DNA from: JBGSTR01 sp963707135
GTDB lineage: Bacteria; Pseudomonadota; Gammaproteobacteria; Chromatiales; Chromatiaceae
Direction of reading: 5' to 3'
NCBI GenBank assembly: GCA_963707135.1
Contig: CAVPOY010000001.1
Span: forward strand, 124,001 to 188,000
Length of the DNA: 64,000 nucleotides
Shown: one piece after another, positions 17,687-26,082 of the stretch
Numbering within the stretch: position 1 is the stretch's first letter
Layout: every line of letters starts with the position of its first letter
Translations under genes and position numbers: made by a program
The notes under the pieces: model-generated
What the model was told of the DNA's origin: nothing
Databases searched by the model: none
The model's input: only the letters and a program-made list of their open reading frames with translations

Positions 17687-19732
17687 CTAGTCCTCGGCGT
17701 GCTCGAAGGCGTCGGCCAGCTGCTTCTGGATGTTCGCCGGGACCGGCGAATAGTGGCTGAGCTCGATTGCGTAGGTCCCCTCGCCGCCGGTGATCGCCTT
17801 CAGGCGGGACTCGTAGCCGTCCAATTCCGCCAGCGGCACCTCGCCGTCGATGACGATGCGTCCGCGGCTCTTGGAGTCGCTGCCGTTGATACGTCCCCGG
17901 CGGCCCGAGAGGTCCCCGGCGAGGTCGCCCATACAGCTGTCCTGCGCGACGATGCGGATCTTAACGATCGGCTCCAGAATCACCGGCCGCGCCTTCTCCA
18001 CCGCGCTGATGAACGCCTTGCGCCCGGCGGTCGCGAAGGCGATGTCCTTGGAATCGACGGGGTGGTGTTTGCCGTCGTAGACGGTGACCCGGACGTCCTG
18101 CAGCGGGTAGCCGGCGATCGCGCCGTCCTGGAGTACCTGACGAACGCCCTTCTCGATCGAAGGGATGAAGTTGCCGGGGATGACGCCGCCGACGACCGCG
18201 TCGACGAACTCGAACCCGCTGCCCCGTTCCAGCGGCTCGACCCGCAGGAAGACCTCGCCGAACTGGCCCGCGCCCCCGGTCTGCTTCTTGTGGCGGTGAT
18301 GGCCCTCGGCCTTGGCCGTGATGGTCTCGCGGTAGGGGATGCTCGGGGGATGTGTCTCCACGTCCACGTGGTACTGCTCGGAGAGACGGCGCAGCAGCAC
18401 CTTAAGGTGGAGCTCGCCGAGGCCGCGCATCACGGTCTCGTTGGCCGCCGCATTGTGCTCCACATGAAAGCAGGGGTCCTCGGAGCGCAGCTTGTGCAGG
18501 GCGTCGGTCAGCTTCTGCTCGTCGCCGTGCTTGGTGGTCGTAATCGCCAGACCGAACAGGGGGACCGGGCACTCCATGCTGGACAGGTGGTGGTGGTCCT
18601 CGTCGTGGGAGTCGTGCAGCACCGCATCGAAATGGATGTCGTCGACGCGCGCCACGGCGAGGATATCCCCCGGCACACCCTCGGCGACCTCGATCTGCTC
18701 GTTGCCATGCAGCCGGAACAGGTGGTTGACCTTGAACGGCTTGCGAGCGTCGCCGATGTAGAGCTGGGTGTTGGGCGTGACCCGGCCCTGGTGGATGCGA
18801 AAAATGCCGAGCCGGCCGCGGAACGGGTCGTTGACGATCTTGAAGCAGTGGGCGATTACGTGCTTGGACGGGTCCGGTGACACGCTGACCGGCGCCATGG
18901 AGGCGCCTTCGCCCTTGAGAAAGGGCGGCGGGTTTCCCTCCGAGGGGTTGGGCATCAGGCGTTCGAAGATCTTGATCAACTCGGGGATGCCCGCCCCGGT
19001 TTCGGCCGAGCAGTAGCAGATGGGGATCAGGTGACCTTCGCGCAGCGCCTGCTCGAAGGGGTCATGGAGCTGCTCGGGCTTGAGATCCTGGCCCTGTTCG
19101 AGGTAGATCTCCATCAAGTCCTCGTCGACCTCGACCACCTGATCGATGATCTGATTGTGGGCCTCCTCGACGGACGAGAAATCGGCGCCTTCCCCTCCGA
19201 GTTGGAAGAAGCAGTCGATCACCCGACGGCCGCCGTCGGCCGGCAGGTTAATCGGCAGACATTCCGGACCGAAGGCCTCACGGATCTGCTCGGTCAGCTC
19301 GCCCAGGTTGGCGTGCTCCGCATCGATTTGATTGACGATGATGATCCGGCAAAGGTTGCGGTTTTCCGCGGCCCTCATCACGCGCTGGGTTACGGGCTCG
19401 ATCCCGGCCTGGGCGTTGATCACGACCGCGGCGGTCTCGACCGCCGGCAGCACCGATAGGCTGCGCCCGAGGAAGTCCGGGTAGCCGGGGGTGTCGATCA
19501 GATTCACGTGCTTGCCGTGGGCGTTGAAGCTGGTGACGGCGGAGTCGAGCGAGTGCTGAAGCTCTTTTTCGAGCGGGTCGAAGTCGCAGACCGTCGTACC
19601 CTTGGCGACGCTGCCCGGTGCGCTGATGACCCCGGTGGCGGCCAGCAAGGCCTCGACCAGCGTGGTCTTACCGGCGCCGGCATGGCCGGCCAGGGCAATG
19701 TTGCGGACGTCCTCGGCGTTGTATTCAGACAT
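17687..19732 (-). CDS. EF-G-like translational GTPase (FusA2-type paralogue)
   Basis: A 681-residue protein with the full EF-G layout. The G domain has the P-loop AGHAGAGKTT (residues 15-24) and G3 DTPGYPDF (79-86). Domain II follows, then III/IV with TGGAGQFGEVFLRVEP, and a domain V ending PVPANIQKQL. It differs from canonical EF-G: the effector region is rewritten (GTTVCDFDPLEKE, without the RGITI motif), G3 is DTPGYPDF instead of DTPGHVDF, and G4 is NQID (133-136) instead of NKxD. It is therefore a divergent paralogue of the EF-G-like family, and a ribosomal role is unproven. It stands alone between aceE and queD, with no rpsL/rpsG/tuf neighbours. Confidence 0.85.
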   Translation of the reverse strand: MSEYNAEDVRNIALAGHAGAGKTTLVEALLAATGVISAPGSVAKGTTVCDFDPLEKELQHSLDSAVTSFNAHGKHVNLIDTPGYPDFLGRSLSVLPAVETAAVVINAQAGIEPVTQRVMRAAENRNLCRIIIVNQIDAEHANLGELTEQIREAFGPECLPINLPADGGRRVIDCFFQLGGEGADFSSVEEAHNQIIDQVVEVDEDLMEIYLEQGQDLKPEQLHDPFEQALREGHLIPICYCSAETGAGIPELIKIFERLMPNPSEGNPPPFLKGEGASMAPVSVSPDPSKHVIAHCFKIVNDPFRGRLGIFRIHQGRVTPNTQLYIGDARKPFKVNHLFRLHGNEQIEVAEGVPGDILAVARVDDIHFDAVLHDSHDEDHHHLSSMECPVPLFGLAITTTKHGDEQKLTDALHKLRSEDPCFHVEHNAAANETVMRGLGELHLKVLLRRLSEQYHVDVETHPPSIPYRETITAKAEGHHRHKKQTGGAGQFGEVFLRVEPLERGSGFEFVDAVVGGVIPGNFIPSIEKGVRQVLQDGAIAGYPLQDVRVTVYDGKHHPVDSKDIAFATAGRKAFISAVEKARPVILEPIVKIRIVAQDSCMGDLAGDLSGRRGRINGSDSKSRGRIVIDGEVPLAELDGYESRLKAITGGEGTYAIELSHYSPVPANIQKQLADAFEHAED

Positions 19733-19904
19733 CGGTGGTCCTGTAGTGTCGAGTTGGTGAGGCGCGGGGTGCGGGCGCGCCGACCCCCGGAGGTAGTATC
19801 CGAATAGGCCGGAAGTATACCGTAACTGACTGCCCGCTCCGGCGGACGCTCGACCAGGGTTCGAAGGACCAAAGGCGGGTTCGCCCGAGAGGGCGACGAG
19901 GTCG

Positions 19905-20306
19905 CTACGGGCGGTAGCTTGCGAAGGCGGACTCGGTCTCGAAGACCGCGACCTCGACGACGGGAAATCCTCCCCCGGCCACCCGGTCGTAGATCAGCCG
20001 CGCCAGGTTCTCGGCGGTCGGGTTAGAGTCCATGATGAAAACCCGCTCGCCGGCCGCCTCAAGCAGGGGCAGGACGGGGTCGTCCCGGCAGAGCAGCATG
20101 TTATGGTCGATCTCGGCCTCGAGCCAGGAGCGGACGTAATCTCCGATATCCTTGAAATCGACCACCATGCCCAAGGCGTCGAGCGACTCGGACTCCAGCC
20201 GGATGATGGCTCGCGCGTTGTGCCCGTGCAGATCGCGGCACTTGCCGCGATGGCCAAGCAGGCGGTGCCCGTAACAGAAGTGGATCTCTTTGGTGACGCT
20301 GTACAT
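19905..20306 (-). CDS. queD: 6-carboxytetrahydropterin synthase (queuosine pathway)
   Basis: Converts 7,8-dihydroneopterin triphosphate to 6-carboxy-5,6,7,8-tetrahydropterin for 7-deazaguanine (queuosine) synthesis. The 133-residue protein has the zinc ligands in CYGHRLLGH and LHGHN, the catalytic Cys in GKCRDLHGH, the DHNMLL segment with the catalytic Asp-His pair, and the PTAENLARLIYD motif typical of QueD/PTPS. No other que genes are near. It is upstream of no obvious operon partner on this strand. Its own upstream neighbour is the DsrC-family gene, 92 bases away and also on the minus strand. Confidence 0.92.
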   Translation of the reverse strand: MYSVTKEIHFCYGHRLLGHRGKCRDLHGHNARAIIRLESESLDALGMVVDFKDIGDYVRSWLEAEIDHNMLLCRDDPVLPLLEAAGERVFIMDSNPTAENLARLIYDRVAGGGFPVVEVAVFETESAFASYRP

Positions 20307-20398
20307 CGCGAGCCCGAGCGCGTCTCCGCGGTTCTGACGACCCCGGTACAGCCCAGTCTCTGTACGTTCCGGCGGACCGCGTCGCCCCAGCTACCGCA

Positions 20399-20701
20399 TC
20401 ACACGCAACCGGTGGGTTTCGGTAGGCCGCCCCATTTGCAGATGAGCTTCATCGGTCCCTTCTTGAAGATGTCGTAAAGCTCCTTCGTGGTTATCTTCTG
20501 CTTCTTCGCGAAGATGCGAATCGGGGGGACCACTCCGTCATCGTCGTACATGGCCCGGGCCTGTCGGATGAGCCCCATGACCTGCTCGGTCATCTCGAAG
20601 TCATCGCCCCTCGCGAGCTCTACCGCGATCTCCTCGCTCCAATCGTCACGGTTGACCAGAAAACCTTCACCGTCCACGGGGACGTCTACTACAACCGCCA
20701 T
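20399..20701 (-). CDS. DsrC/TusE family sulfur carrier protein with both redox cysteines
   Basis: A 100-residue protein of the DsrC/TusE superfamily. It starts VVVDVPVDGEGFLVNRDDWSEE-like, has the helical core, and ends with the mobile arm LICKWGGLPKPTGCV. The penultimate Cys99 (CysA) and Cys88 (CysB), 11 residues apart, are both present. In DsrC they form the intramolecular disulfide and trisulfide of sulfite reduction or oxidation, whereas TusE (tRNA 2-thiouridine relay) needs only CysA. By this criterion it is DsrC-like, but no dsrAB, dsrEFH or tusBCD genes lie in the window. Its role, dissimilatory sulfur metabolism or tRNA thiolation, cannot be settled here. Confidence 0.9.
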   Translation of the reverse strand: MAVVVDVPVDGEGFLVNRDDWSEEIAVELARGDDFEMTEQVMGLIRQARAMYDDDGVVPPIRIFAKKQKITTKELYDIFKKGPMKLICKWGGLPKPTGCV

Positions 20702-20806
20702 TGCCGTTACCTCTCCAATAGAATTGAGAACCGTCGTAAGGCAAGAGAATGGAGCTGCCGGGTGGGGTAATCAAGCCGTGGCGGCTGGCGTGGACTTGTG
20801 GGGGCC

Positions 20807-21475
20807 TCAGCGGCGGTCGGCAAGCAGGACTTCGCGCAGTGCCTCGGGTGTATCGAGAGGTCCCGGGAGCGGGATCCGCTCGAGCCTGTCCGCGTGGCGC
20901 AGGTCCAGTCCCCAAGGGTCGACGCCGGCCAATCGGGCGGGAGGCGCGAGCGAGGGCGTCAGCCCCGCGAGCTCGTCAAGCACCCCGGTTTCCTCGTCGG
21001 CGGAGAAGGGGGAGGGGCGCAGCACCCGCTCGGTCCCTAGCCAGCGCGCCGCCGCGAACCCGCCGTTGTAGTGGAATCGCTTGGGTTGCAGCCGGTAGAG
21101 CCGGAAGTTCAACTGCTCGAAGTAGACGCGGCTGTCCGGATAGTAGCGGAACCAGCGGCCATGGGCGTCGGTGTCCGTGCCCTCTACGGCCCGGCAGTCG
21201 GCCAGGCAGCTCAGGCGCAGGGTCTGCTGCACGTCGCCCTCGGCCGCCTCGGCCACGGATATTCCGCAGCGCGGATCGGCGATCAGGTTCTTCGTGTGCT
21301 GGGCAAGGTGGCTCAGAAGCAGCAGCGCCCGGCCCTCACGGTCTAGACAATAGGGGACCACCGAGGCGAACGGGTAGCCCGGCTCGGCCTGGGAATGGGT
21401 CGAGAGCACACCCTGAAAGCGTCCGGCCCAGAGCTGGCGGGCGTCCTCGAAGCGATCGTCGTTTTCCTCGTTCAT
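20807..21475 (-). CDS. HugZ-like / pyridoxamine 5'-phosphate oxidase-fold protein
   Basis: A 222-residue protein with the split-barrel FMN-binding fold. An N-terminal strand region (GVLSTHSQAEPGYPFASVVPYCLD) is followed by HLAQHTKNLIADPRCGISV and a later helix and strand block (YYPDSRVYFEQLNFRLYRLQPKRFHYNGGFAAARWL). The latter pattern is typical of HugZ and related haem-utilisation or flavin-dependent proteins. The enzymatic activity is not deducible from sequence alone. It sits 11 bases downstream of a DUF3050 gene on the same strand, a likely two-gene operon. Confidence 0.8.
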   Translation of the reverse strand: MNEENDDRFEDARQLWAGRFQGVLSTHSQAEPGYPFASVVPYCLDREGRALLLLSHLAQHTKNLIADPRCGISVAEAAEGDVQQTLRLSCLADCRAVEGTDTDAHGRWFRYYPDSRVYFEQLNFRLYRLQPKRFHYNGGFAAARWLGTERVLRPSPFSADEETGVLDELAGLTPSLAPPARLAGVDPWGLDLRHADRLERIPLPGPLDTPEALREVLLADRR

Positions 21476-21486
21476 CGCGGCTCCGT

Positions 21487-22272
21487 CTAGCCCGTCGATT
21501 CCGCCTTGCGGGCGCTTCGGATCGCCTCAAGGGTGCCGTCCCAGAGTCGCAGGCGGGCACAGATCGCCTCCTCGGCGCTGGTCTCCGCCTCCTCGATCAG
21601 CCTCGGGTCGCCGCCACACAGGACCTCGACCAGCGTCAGCGAAAGCGGGCCGCGGTAGTCGGCCTCCGGCCCCAGGTGCCGGATGAGGTAGTCGTGGAAG
21701 GCTGGCGCCTGGTCCTTGTCGATTCCAATGCCCTGCCGGAGATTGCGAAACATCCCCGGAACGAGGGTTTCGCGTCCAAAGGCCAGGGCCGAGGCAACCA
21801 TGTGGGGCTTGTCCTCGCGGATGAAGCAGAAGCTGGTCTCGGTGAAATAGCGCGCCGGCAGCGGGACCAGCTCCGAATAGAGTGCGGAGTCGACGCCCTG
21901 CTCGGCGACCCGATCGAGAAACCGCCGGGGCATCGCCTTGTCGGCGCCCACCTCGTCCATCGCTCGGCAGTACAGTTCGAAGTGGCCGCCGCTCGGCGCG
22001 CCGGCCTCGTCGAAGACGCCGGATTCCTCGTCGGCGACCAGCCGATTGATCAGCGAGCGCGGCCCAGGATCGCCGGTCGGCATCCAGGGGACCCGAGTCG
22101 GAGCGATACGGTCCTGAAGGTACTTGACCAGCGACATGTAGTCCCAGGCCGCGAACAGGTGATGACTCATGAAGATCCGCAGGTCCCCCGGATGCTCCAG
22201 GGCGGCGTAGATGGGGTGGCCCAGCACCTGCTCCTGCAGCGGGCGAATGTGCTCGAGGTTCAGTGATGCCAC
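21487..22272 (-). CDS. DUF3050 domain protein (haem-oxygenase-like fold)
   Basis: A 261-residue protein starting at GTG that matches DUF3050 over its length. Recognisable segments are LEHIRPLQEQVLGHPIY, LRIFMSHHLFAAWDYMSLVKYLQ, INRLVADEESGVFDE, GHFELYCRAMDEVGADK and SFCFIREDKPHMVASALAFGRE. His and Glu residues at HHLFAAWD, DEESG, FELYCRAMDE and REDKPH are candidates for a metal site in a TENA/haem-oxygenase-like helical bundle. That assignment is inference from the fold class. It is probably translated with the HugZ-like gene downstream. The biological role is unknown. Confidence 0.8.
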   Translation of the reverse strand: MASLNLEHIRPLQEQVLGHPIYAALEHPGDLRIFMSHHLFAAWDYMSLVKYLQDRIAPTRVPWMPTGDPGPRSLINRLVADEESGVFDEAGAPSGGHFELYCRAMDEVGADKAMPRRFLDRVAEQGVDSALYSELVPLPARYFTETSFCFIREDKPHMVASALAFGRETLVPGMFRNLRQGIGIDKDQAPAFHDYLIRHLGPEADYRGPLSLTLVEVLCGGDPRLIEEAETSAEEAICARLRLWDGTLEAIRSARKAESTG

Positions 22273-22567
22273 GCGTCGGACCTCAGTGATTCAGCATTTC
22301 AGTCTTGTCCGAACAATACACGATCTCCGGGCCAGCGGTGCTGGCGGTTGGTCTGCTTGATGGCCAGGCCCGACCCCGCCATGATTGTCCGGCATGCGAC
22401 CGGTACGGGTTTGCCTCATGGCCGTCCCGCGGGACTGTCCGCGAGCCCTTGGATGGCCAGTCCCCGGGTGAGATCACCGAGCGAATGAACCCTATCAGTA
22501 CCACAGGCCCCGCGATCTCCCCGTCCCCTACAACCGGACCGTCCGGGCGGGCGGAGTCAGGAGGACG

Positions 22568-23242
22568 TTGCCGGTGAGCTCGGCCTACCTGCTGGCCTTC
22601 GTCGTCGGGCTCATGAGCGCGCTGCACTGCCTCGGCATGTGCGGCGGGATCATCGGCGCTCTGAGCTACTCGCTGCCCGCCGAGGTCCGAAATCAGTCCC
22701 ACCGGCTGACCGCCTTTCTGGTCGCCTACAACCTGGGACGCGTCGGGAGCTACGCCGCCGCGGGGGCGCTGTTCGGCTGGCTCGGCGCCGCCCTGATGGC
22801 GGACGGCGAGAGGGCCTGGATCTACGGCGGGCTGCGCTGGCTGGCGGCGGTGGTCGTGGTCGGCATCGGCCTCTACATCGGGGGCTGGTTTCCCCGGTTC
22901 GCCTTCATCGAGCGCATCGGAATGCCGCTGTGGCGCGTCATCGAGCCCTGGGGGCGTCGGCTGATGCCGGTTCGCTCACTGCATCGGGCCGTGCTCTACG
23001 GGGCCATCTGGGGGTGGCTGCCCTGCGGGCTGGTCTACAGCATGCTGATCGGCGCCCCGGCGATGGGCGCTCCCGGCGCCGGGGCGCTCTACATGGCGCT
23101 GTTCGGCCTCGGAACGGTCCCGGTGTCTCTGGCGGCGGGGTTGCTCGCCGGGCGCCTGTACCGACTCGGCCAGGACCGGCGCTTCCAGGCGGCCGCGGGT
23201 CTCTCGGTCATAGCTCTCGGGCTTTTTGCACTTGGCTTCTAG
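22568..23242 (+). CDS. SafE/TauE-like (UreH-type) membrane protein
   Basis: A 224-residue polytopic protein with about six TM segments. It starts at TTG with AGGAGG five bases upstream; a GTG five bases later is an alternative. The first helix carries LHCLGMCGGIIGAL, the Cys-containing signature of the UreH-like/SafE family often found near cbb3 oxidase maturation genes. A second family signature, WLPCGLVYSML, is in the second half. Family members are proposed metal or sulfur-compound transporters. No cco genes are present here. It is followed by an AAA+ regulator 80 bases downstream on the same strand. Confidence 0.85.
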   Translation: MPVSSAYLLAFVVGLMSALHCLGMCGGIIGALSYSLPAEVRNQSHRLTAFLVAYNLGRVGSYAAAGALFGWLGAALMADGERAWIYGGLRWLAAVVVVGIGLYIGGWFPRFAFIERIGMPLWRVIEPWGRRLMPVRSLHRAVLYGAIWGWLPCGLVYSMLIGAPAMGAPGAGALYMALFGLGTVPVSLAAGLLAGRLYRLGQDRRFQAAAGLSVIALGLFALGF

Positions 23243-23322
23243 GGGGAAATTATGGAGCATTGGTGTACACGCGCATTCCAGTGCGTGATTTGACGCAGAG
23301 CTAACGAGAGGAGGCGCCATTG

Positions 23323-24201
23323 ATGGCAGATCTAGTCGGTATCTCACCCGCTTTCCAGCGCCTGATGAATGCGGCGCGAATGGTGGCGGGAACAGAGGTT
23401 GGGGTTCTGCTGGTCGGCGAGGCCGGAAGCGGTAAGGCCATGATGGCGCGGGCAATTCACGACATGAGCCCGAGAGCGGGGGCCCCGTTCGAGACCTTCG
23501 CCTGCGCCGGCGCGCCCCCGGGTGCGCTCGGGGATCGGGTCGATGCCTTGGCGGGCAAATCGGCCACCCTTTACCTCGATGAGGTCGACGAGCTCGGCGC
23601 GGATGACCAGGCGCGCCTGCTCCATTTCATCGCCGATCAGGACAACCTGGAAGCGGGTCAGCGGCTGCGACTAATTGCCGCATCGGCGGTGGACCTGGGA
23701 GCCGCGGTGGAGCGCGGGGGCTTTCGGCGAGACCTCTATCTGCGCCTGTGCGTGGTTCCACTCGAGGTGCCCCCGCTGCGTGACCGGGTTTCGGACGTCC
23801 CGGCGCTGACCGCCCATTTCCTGACGCGGGCGACGGCGCGACACCGTCTGGCCTCGCCACGGCTCAGCGCGAGCCTGGAGCGCCAGCTCAGGCATTACTC
23901 CTGGCCCGGCAACCTGCGCGAGCTCGCGAACCTCTGCGAGCGACTCGTCCTGTTGTACCCGGGCCGCGACGTGACCCCGGAGAACCTGCCCCAGGAGATC
24001 CTGCGCGGTGGCGTGTCGAAGGGCACCACCAAAGGTTTCGAGCTTCCGCCCCAGGGGATCGACCTCAATGGGCTCGAGGCGGAACTGATCCGGCAGGCGC
24101 TCGCCCTGGCCGGCGGAAACAAGAGCCGCGCCGCACGGCTTCTGGGCCTCACGCGGGACACGCTCCTGTACCGAATCCAGAAGCACCTGATTCCGGCCTA
24201 G
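23323..24201 (+). CDS. AAA+ enhancer-binding-like regulator lacking the GAFTGA loop
   Basis: A 292-residue protein from the ATG at 23323, preceded by GAGAGGAGG. It has a sigma-54 activator-type AAA+ domain with Walker A VGEAGSGKAM (residues 32-40), Walker B LYLDEVDEL (83-91), sensor-like RLRLIAAS and DLYLRLCVVPLEVPPLRDR. The C-terminal Fis-type helix-turn-helix is GGNKSRAARLLGLTRDTLLYRI. Between Walker A and B the usual L1 insertion with GAFTGA, which contacts sigma-54, is missing; only about 20 residues remain (CAGAPPGALGDRVDALAGKS). It has no N-terminal receiver or GAF domain. It probably binds DNA but should not activate sigma-54 polymerase by the standard mechanism; compare TyrR-type regulators. 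Confidence 0.82.
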   Translation: MADLVGISPAFQRLMNAARMVAGTEVGVLLVGEAGSGKAMMARAIHDMSPRAGAPFETFACAGAPPGALGDRVDALAGKSATLYLDEVDELGADDQARLLHFIADQDNLEAGQRLRLIAASAVDLGAAVERGGFRRDLYLRLCVVPLEVPPLRDRVSDVPALTAHFLTRATARHRLASPRLSASLERQLRHYSWPGNLRELANLCERLVLLYPGRDVTPENLPQEILRGGVSKGTTKGFELPPQGIDLNGLEAELIRQALALAGGNKSRAARLLGLTRDTLLYRIQKHLIPA

Positions 24202-24283
24202 GGAAACGCCGATCGATTGCGTTTCCCGTCCGGGCCAAGGATGACGAGTTGCTCAAGCGCCAGGATGGCTCTTGATCGGCATC
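24201..24283. repeat. Intergenic hairpin repeat, copy 1
   Basis: GGGAAACGC (24201-24209) pairs perfectly with GCGTTTCCC (24219-24227). It is followed by GTCCGGGCCAAGGATG and by a tail GAGTTGCTCAAGCGCCAGGATGGC. The same hairpin-plus-CCGGGCCAAGG core recurs near 35.87 and 49.34 kb, and the tail recurs near 49.45 kb. The repeat begins on the stop codon of the AAA+ gene, so it may also end that transcript. Confidence 0.7.
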
Positions 24284-24360
24284 CCTAGCTCCTGGCCGCT
24301 TGTCGACCCCGGCGTGCGCGGCCCGCGCCCGGGCGCCGACGATACTTTGCGAGCCTGGCT

Positions 24361-25110
24361 CTAATGCAGCCGCTGGCCAGAGCACCAGCGCTCGTAGTAA
24401 CGCTGCATGACATCCCGAACCGGCGTGGGGTAGTTCAGGGCCTCCATCTGCCCCATTCCCTCCCGGAAAAACTCGGGCGCGTCTTCCGGTAAGTGCTCGA
24501 TGACCGCGTCGAAGGCCTCGGTCATCAGCGCCGGTCGATGGCTGCGGGTGGCGACTATCGCCCGGTTCAGCAGCAGGACACGCCACGGGCGGGCAGCAGG
24601 GCTGGAGTCGTCGACGCGGTGGATCTCCTGCGGGCTGACGCCGTTGACCACCTCGCTCATCAACGCGTACAGGCCGGCCAGGTCATCGCGCTCCCGCAGG
24701 CTGTTGGCCAGCGCGGCGGCCGCGTTGACTACCTGCTCGGGGTGCGGCAGCTCGCTGCCGCGGCGCAGCAGCCAGCAGGCCAGCGGCAGGGACAGACGCT
24801 CGACGCCGCGGGCCGTCTGGGGCAGGTCCAGCCGCTCGGCGACGCCGGCGAGCTGCGAGAGAAGGTCCAGGCCGTGATCGAGCAGGACCTCCGGCTGGCC
24901 GCCGGTTTGGGTCCGCAGCGCGCGCGCGGACGCATTCGGGGTTTCGGCCTCGGCCGAGCGCAGCGTGTCGAGCAATTGCTGGAGGCCCGTGAGCGGGATG
25001 TCCGGGTGCGGCTCCAAGGATGCAGCGGATTCCTCGGACGCGCGCTGAATCTCTTCCCCCAGCCGGTCGAGCTCGTCGGCGATATAGGCGATGTCGACGG
25101 GTGGCAGCAT
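24361..25110 (-). CDS. Uncharacterised soluble protein
   Basis: A 249-residue protein from an ATG at 25110 (MLPPVDIAYIADELDRL); the open frame extends upstream over the promoter of the divergent rnm gene and is not supported there. The sequence is helical throughout, with Leu- and Ala-rich segments (HGLDLLSQLAGVAERLDLPQTARGVERL) and an array of hydrophobic-helix pairs reminiscent of TPR-like folds. There is no signal peptide, TM segment or catalytic motif. It is divergently transcribed from rnm, with 75 bases between starts. I do not recognise the family. Confidence 0.65.
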   Translation of the reverse strand: MLPPVDIAYIADELDRLGEEIQRASEESAASLEPHPDIPLTGLQQLLDTLRSAEAETPNASARALRTQTGGQPEVLLDHGLDLLSQLAGVAERLDLPQTARGVERLSLPLACWLLRRGSELPHPEQVVNAAAALANSLRERDDLAGLYALMSEVVNGVSPQEIHRVDDSSPAARPWRVLLLNRAIVATRSHRPALMTEAFDAVIEHLPEDAPEFFREGMGQMEALNYPTPVRDVMQRYYERWCSGQRLH

Positions 25111-25185
25111 GATGCCGGGATGATAACAACAGGACCGCGTCCCGTCTGCCGCGTGCGCTGCCGGTGACTGCGTTAGAATGCGCCG

Positions 25186-26061
25186 ATGAATTCCAAGGTC
25201 GACCTGCACAGTCATTCCACCGCCTCCGACGGCACCCTGTCGCCGACCGACCTGGTCCGCCGGGCGGCCGCGGCCGGGGTCGACGTGCTCGCCCTGACCG
25301 ATCACGATACGACCGAAGGGCTTGACGAGGCCGAGACGGCGGCGCGCGCGGTCGGAGTCTGTCTGGTGCCCGGTGCCGAGATCTCGGTGACCTGGGGCGG
25401 CCGGACCGTCCACGTGCTCGGGCTGGGCCTGGATCGGAAGGAGCCGGCTCTGCGGAAGGGCCTGGCAGGACTGTCCAAGTACCGCGCCTGGCGCGCGGAA
25501 GAGATCGGCCGCCGACTGGCGAAGCAGGGTATCGACGGGGCCTACGAGGGTGCCAAGGCCTTGTCCAACGGGCGGCTGATCAGCCGGACACACTTCGCCC
25601 GGTTTCTGGTCGCCCGGGGTGCTGCCTTAGACGTTCAGGCGGTGTTCAAGCGATTCCTGCTGAGGGGAAAGCCGGGGCATGTCCCCGGCGAATGGGCGAC
25701 GCTCGAAGATGCGGTTGGGTGGATCCGCTCGGCCGGAGGCCAGGCGGTGGTCGCACACCCGGCGCGATACGGGTTCACCCGAACCCGGGTTCAGCGCCTG
25801 CTCGGCGAGCTGAGGGAGCTCGGTGGGGAGGGCGTCGAGGTGGTGTCCGGCAGCCACAGCCGCGAGGACGCCTTCACGTTTGCGCGCCACGCCCGGGAAC
25901 AGCGTCTTATGGCCTCCGCCGGTTCCGACTTCCACACGCCCGGGAACCCCTGGGTGGAGCTCGGCCGTCTGCCCGATCTGCCGGAGGGTTGCGCACCGAT
26001 CTGGCACGACTGGCCCTGCGTCGCCCGACACCGCGACGCGCGGCGGGCGTCGGTTGGCTGA
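25186..26061 (+). CDS. rnm: PHP-domain phosphoesterase, RNase AM / YciV family
   Basis: A cytoplasmic 5'-3' exoribonuclease/nucleoside 3',5'-bisphosphate phosphatase of the PHP family, which matures rRNA 5' ends in E. coli. The 291-residue protein shows the four PHP metal motifs: DLHSHSTASDGTL (HxH), LTDHDTTEG, PGAEIS and GSDFHTPGNPW. AHPARYGFTR is between them. It is the first gene of a colinear group with yciO, a site-2 protease homologue and trpS, as in many gammaproteobacteria. The family also includes enzymes acting on small substrates. Confidence 0.9.
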   Translation: MNSKVDLHSHSTASDGTLSPTDLVRRAAAAGVDVLALTDHDTTEGLDEAETAARAVGVCLVPGAEISVTWGGRTVHVLGLGLDRKEPALRKGLAGLSKYRAWRAEEIGRRLAKQGIDGAYEGAKALSNGRLISRTHFARFLVARGAALDVQAVFKRFLLRGKPGHVPGEWATLEDAVGWIRSAGGQAVVAHPARYGFTRTRVQRLLGELRELGGEGVEVVSGSHSREDAFTFARHAREQRLMASAGSDFHTPGNPWVELGRLPDLPEGCAPIWHDWPCVARHRDARRASVG

Positions 26062-26082
26062 CCGGCCCGGGACAGGCCGGCG

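Noticed and set aside
20749..22266. Long Arg/Gly/Pro-rich plus-strand open frame opposite the HugZ-like and DUF3050 genes
   Set aside because: Composition and position are typical of an antisense shadow; both minus-strand genes match known families.
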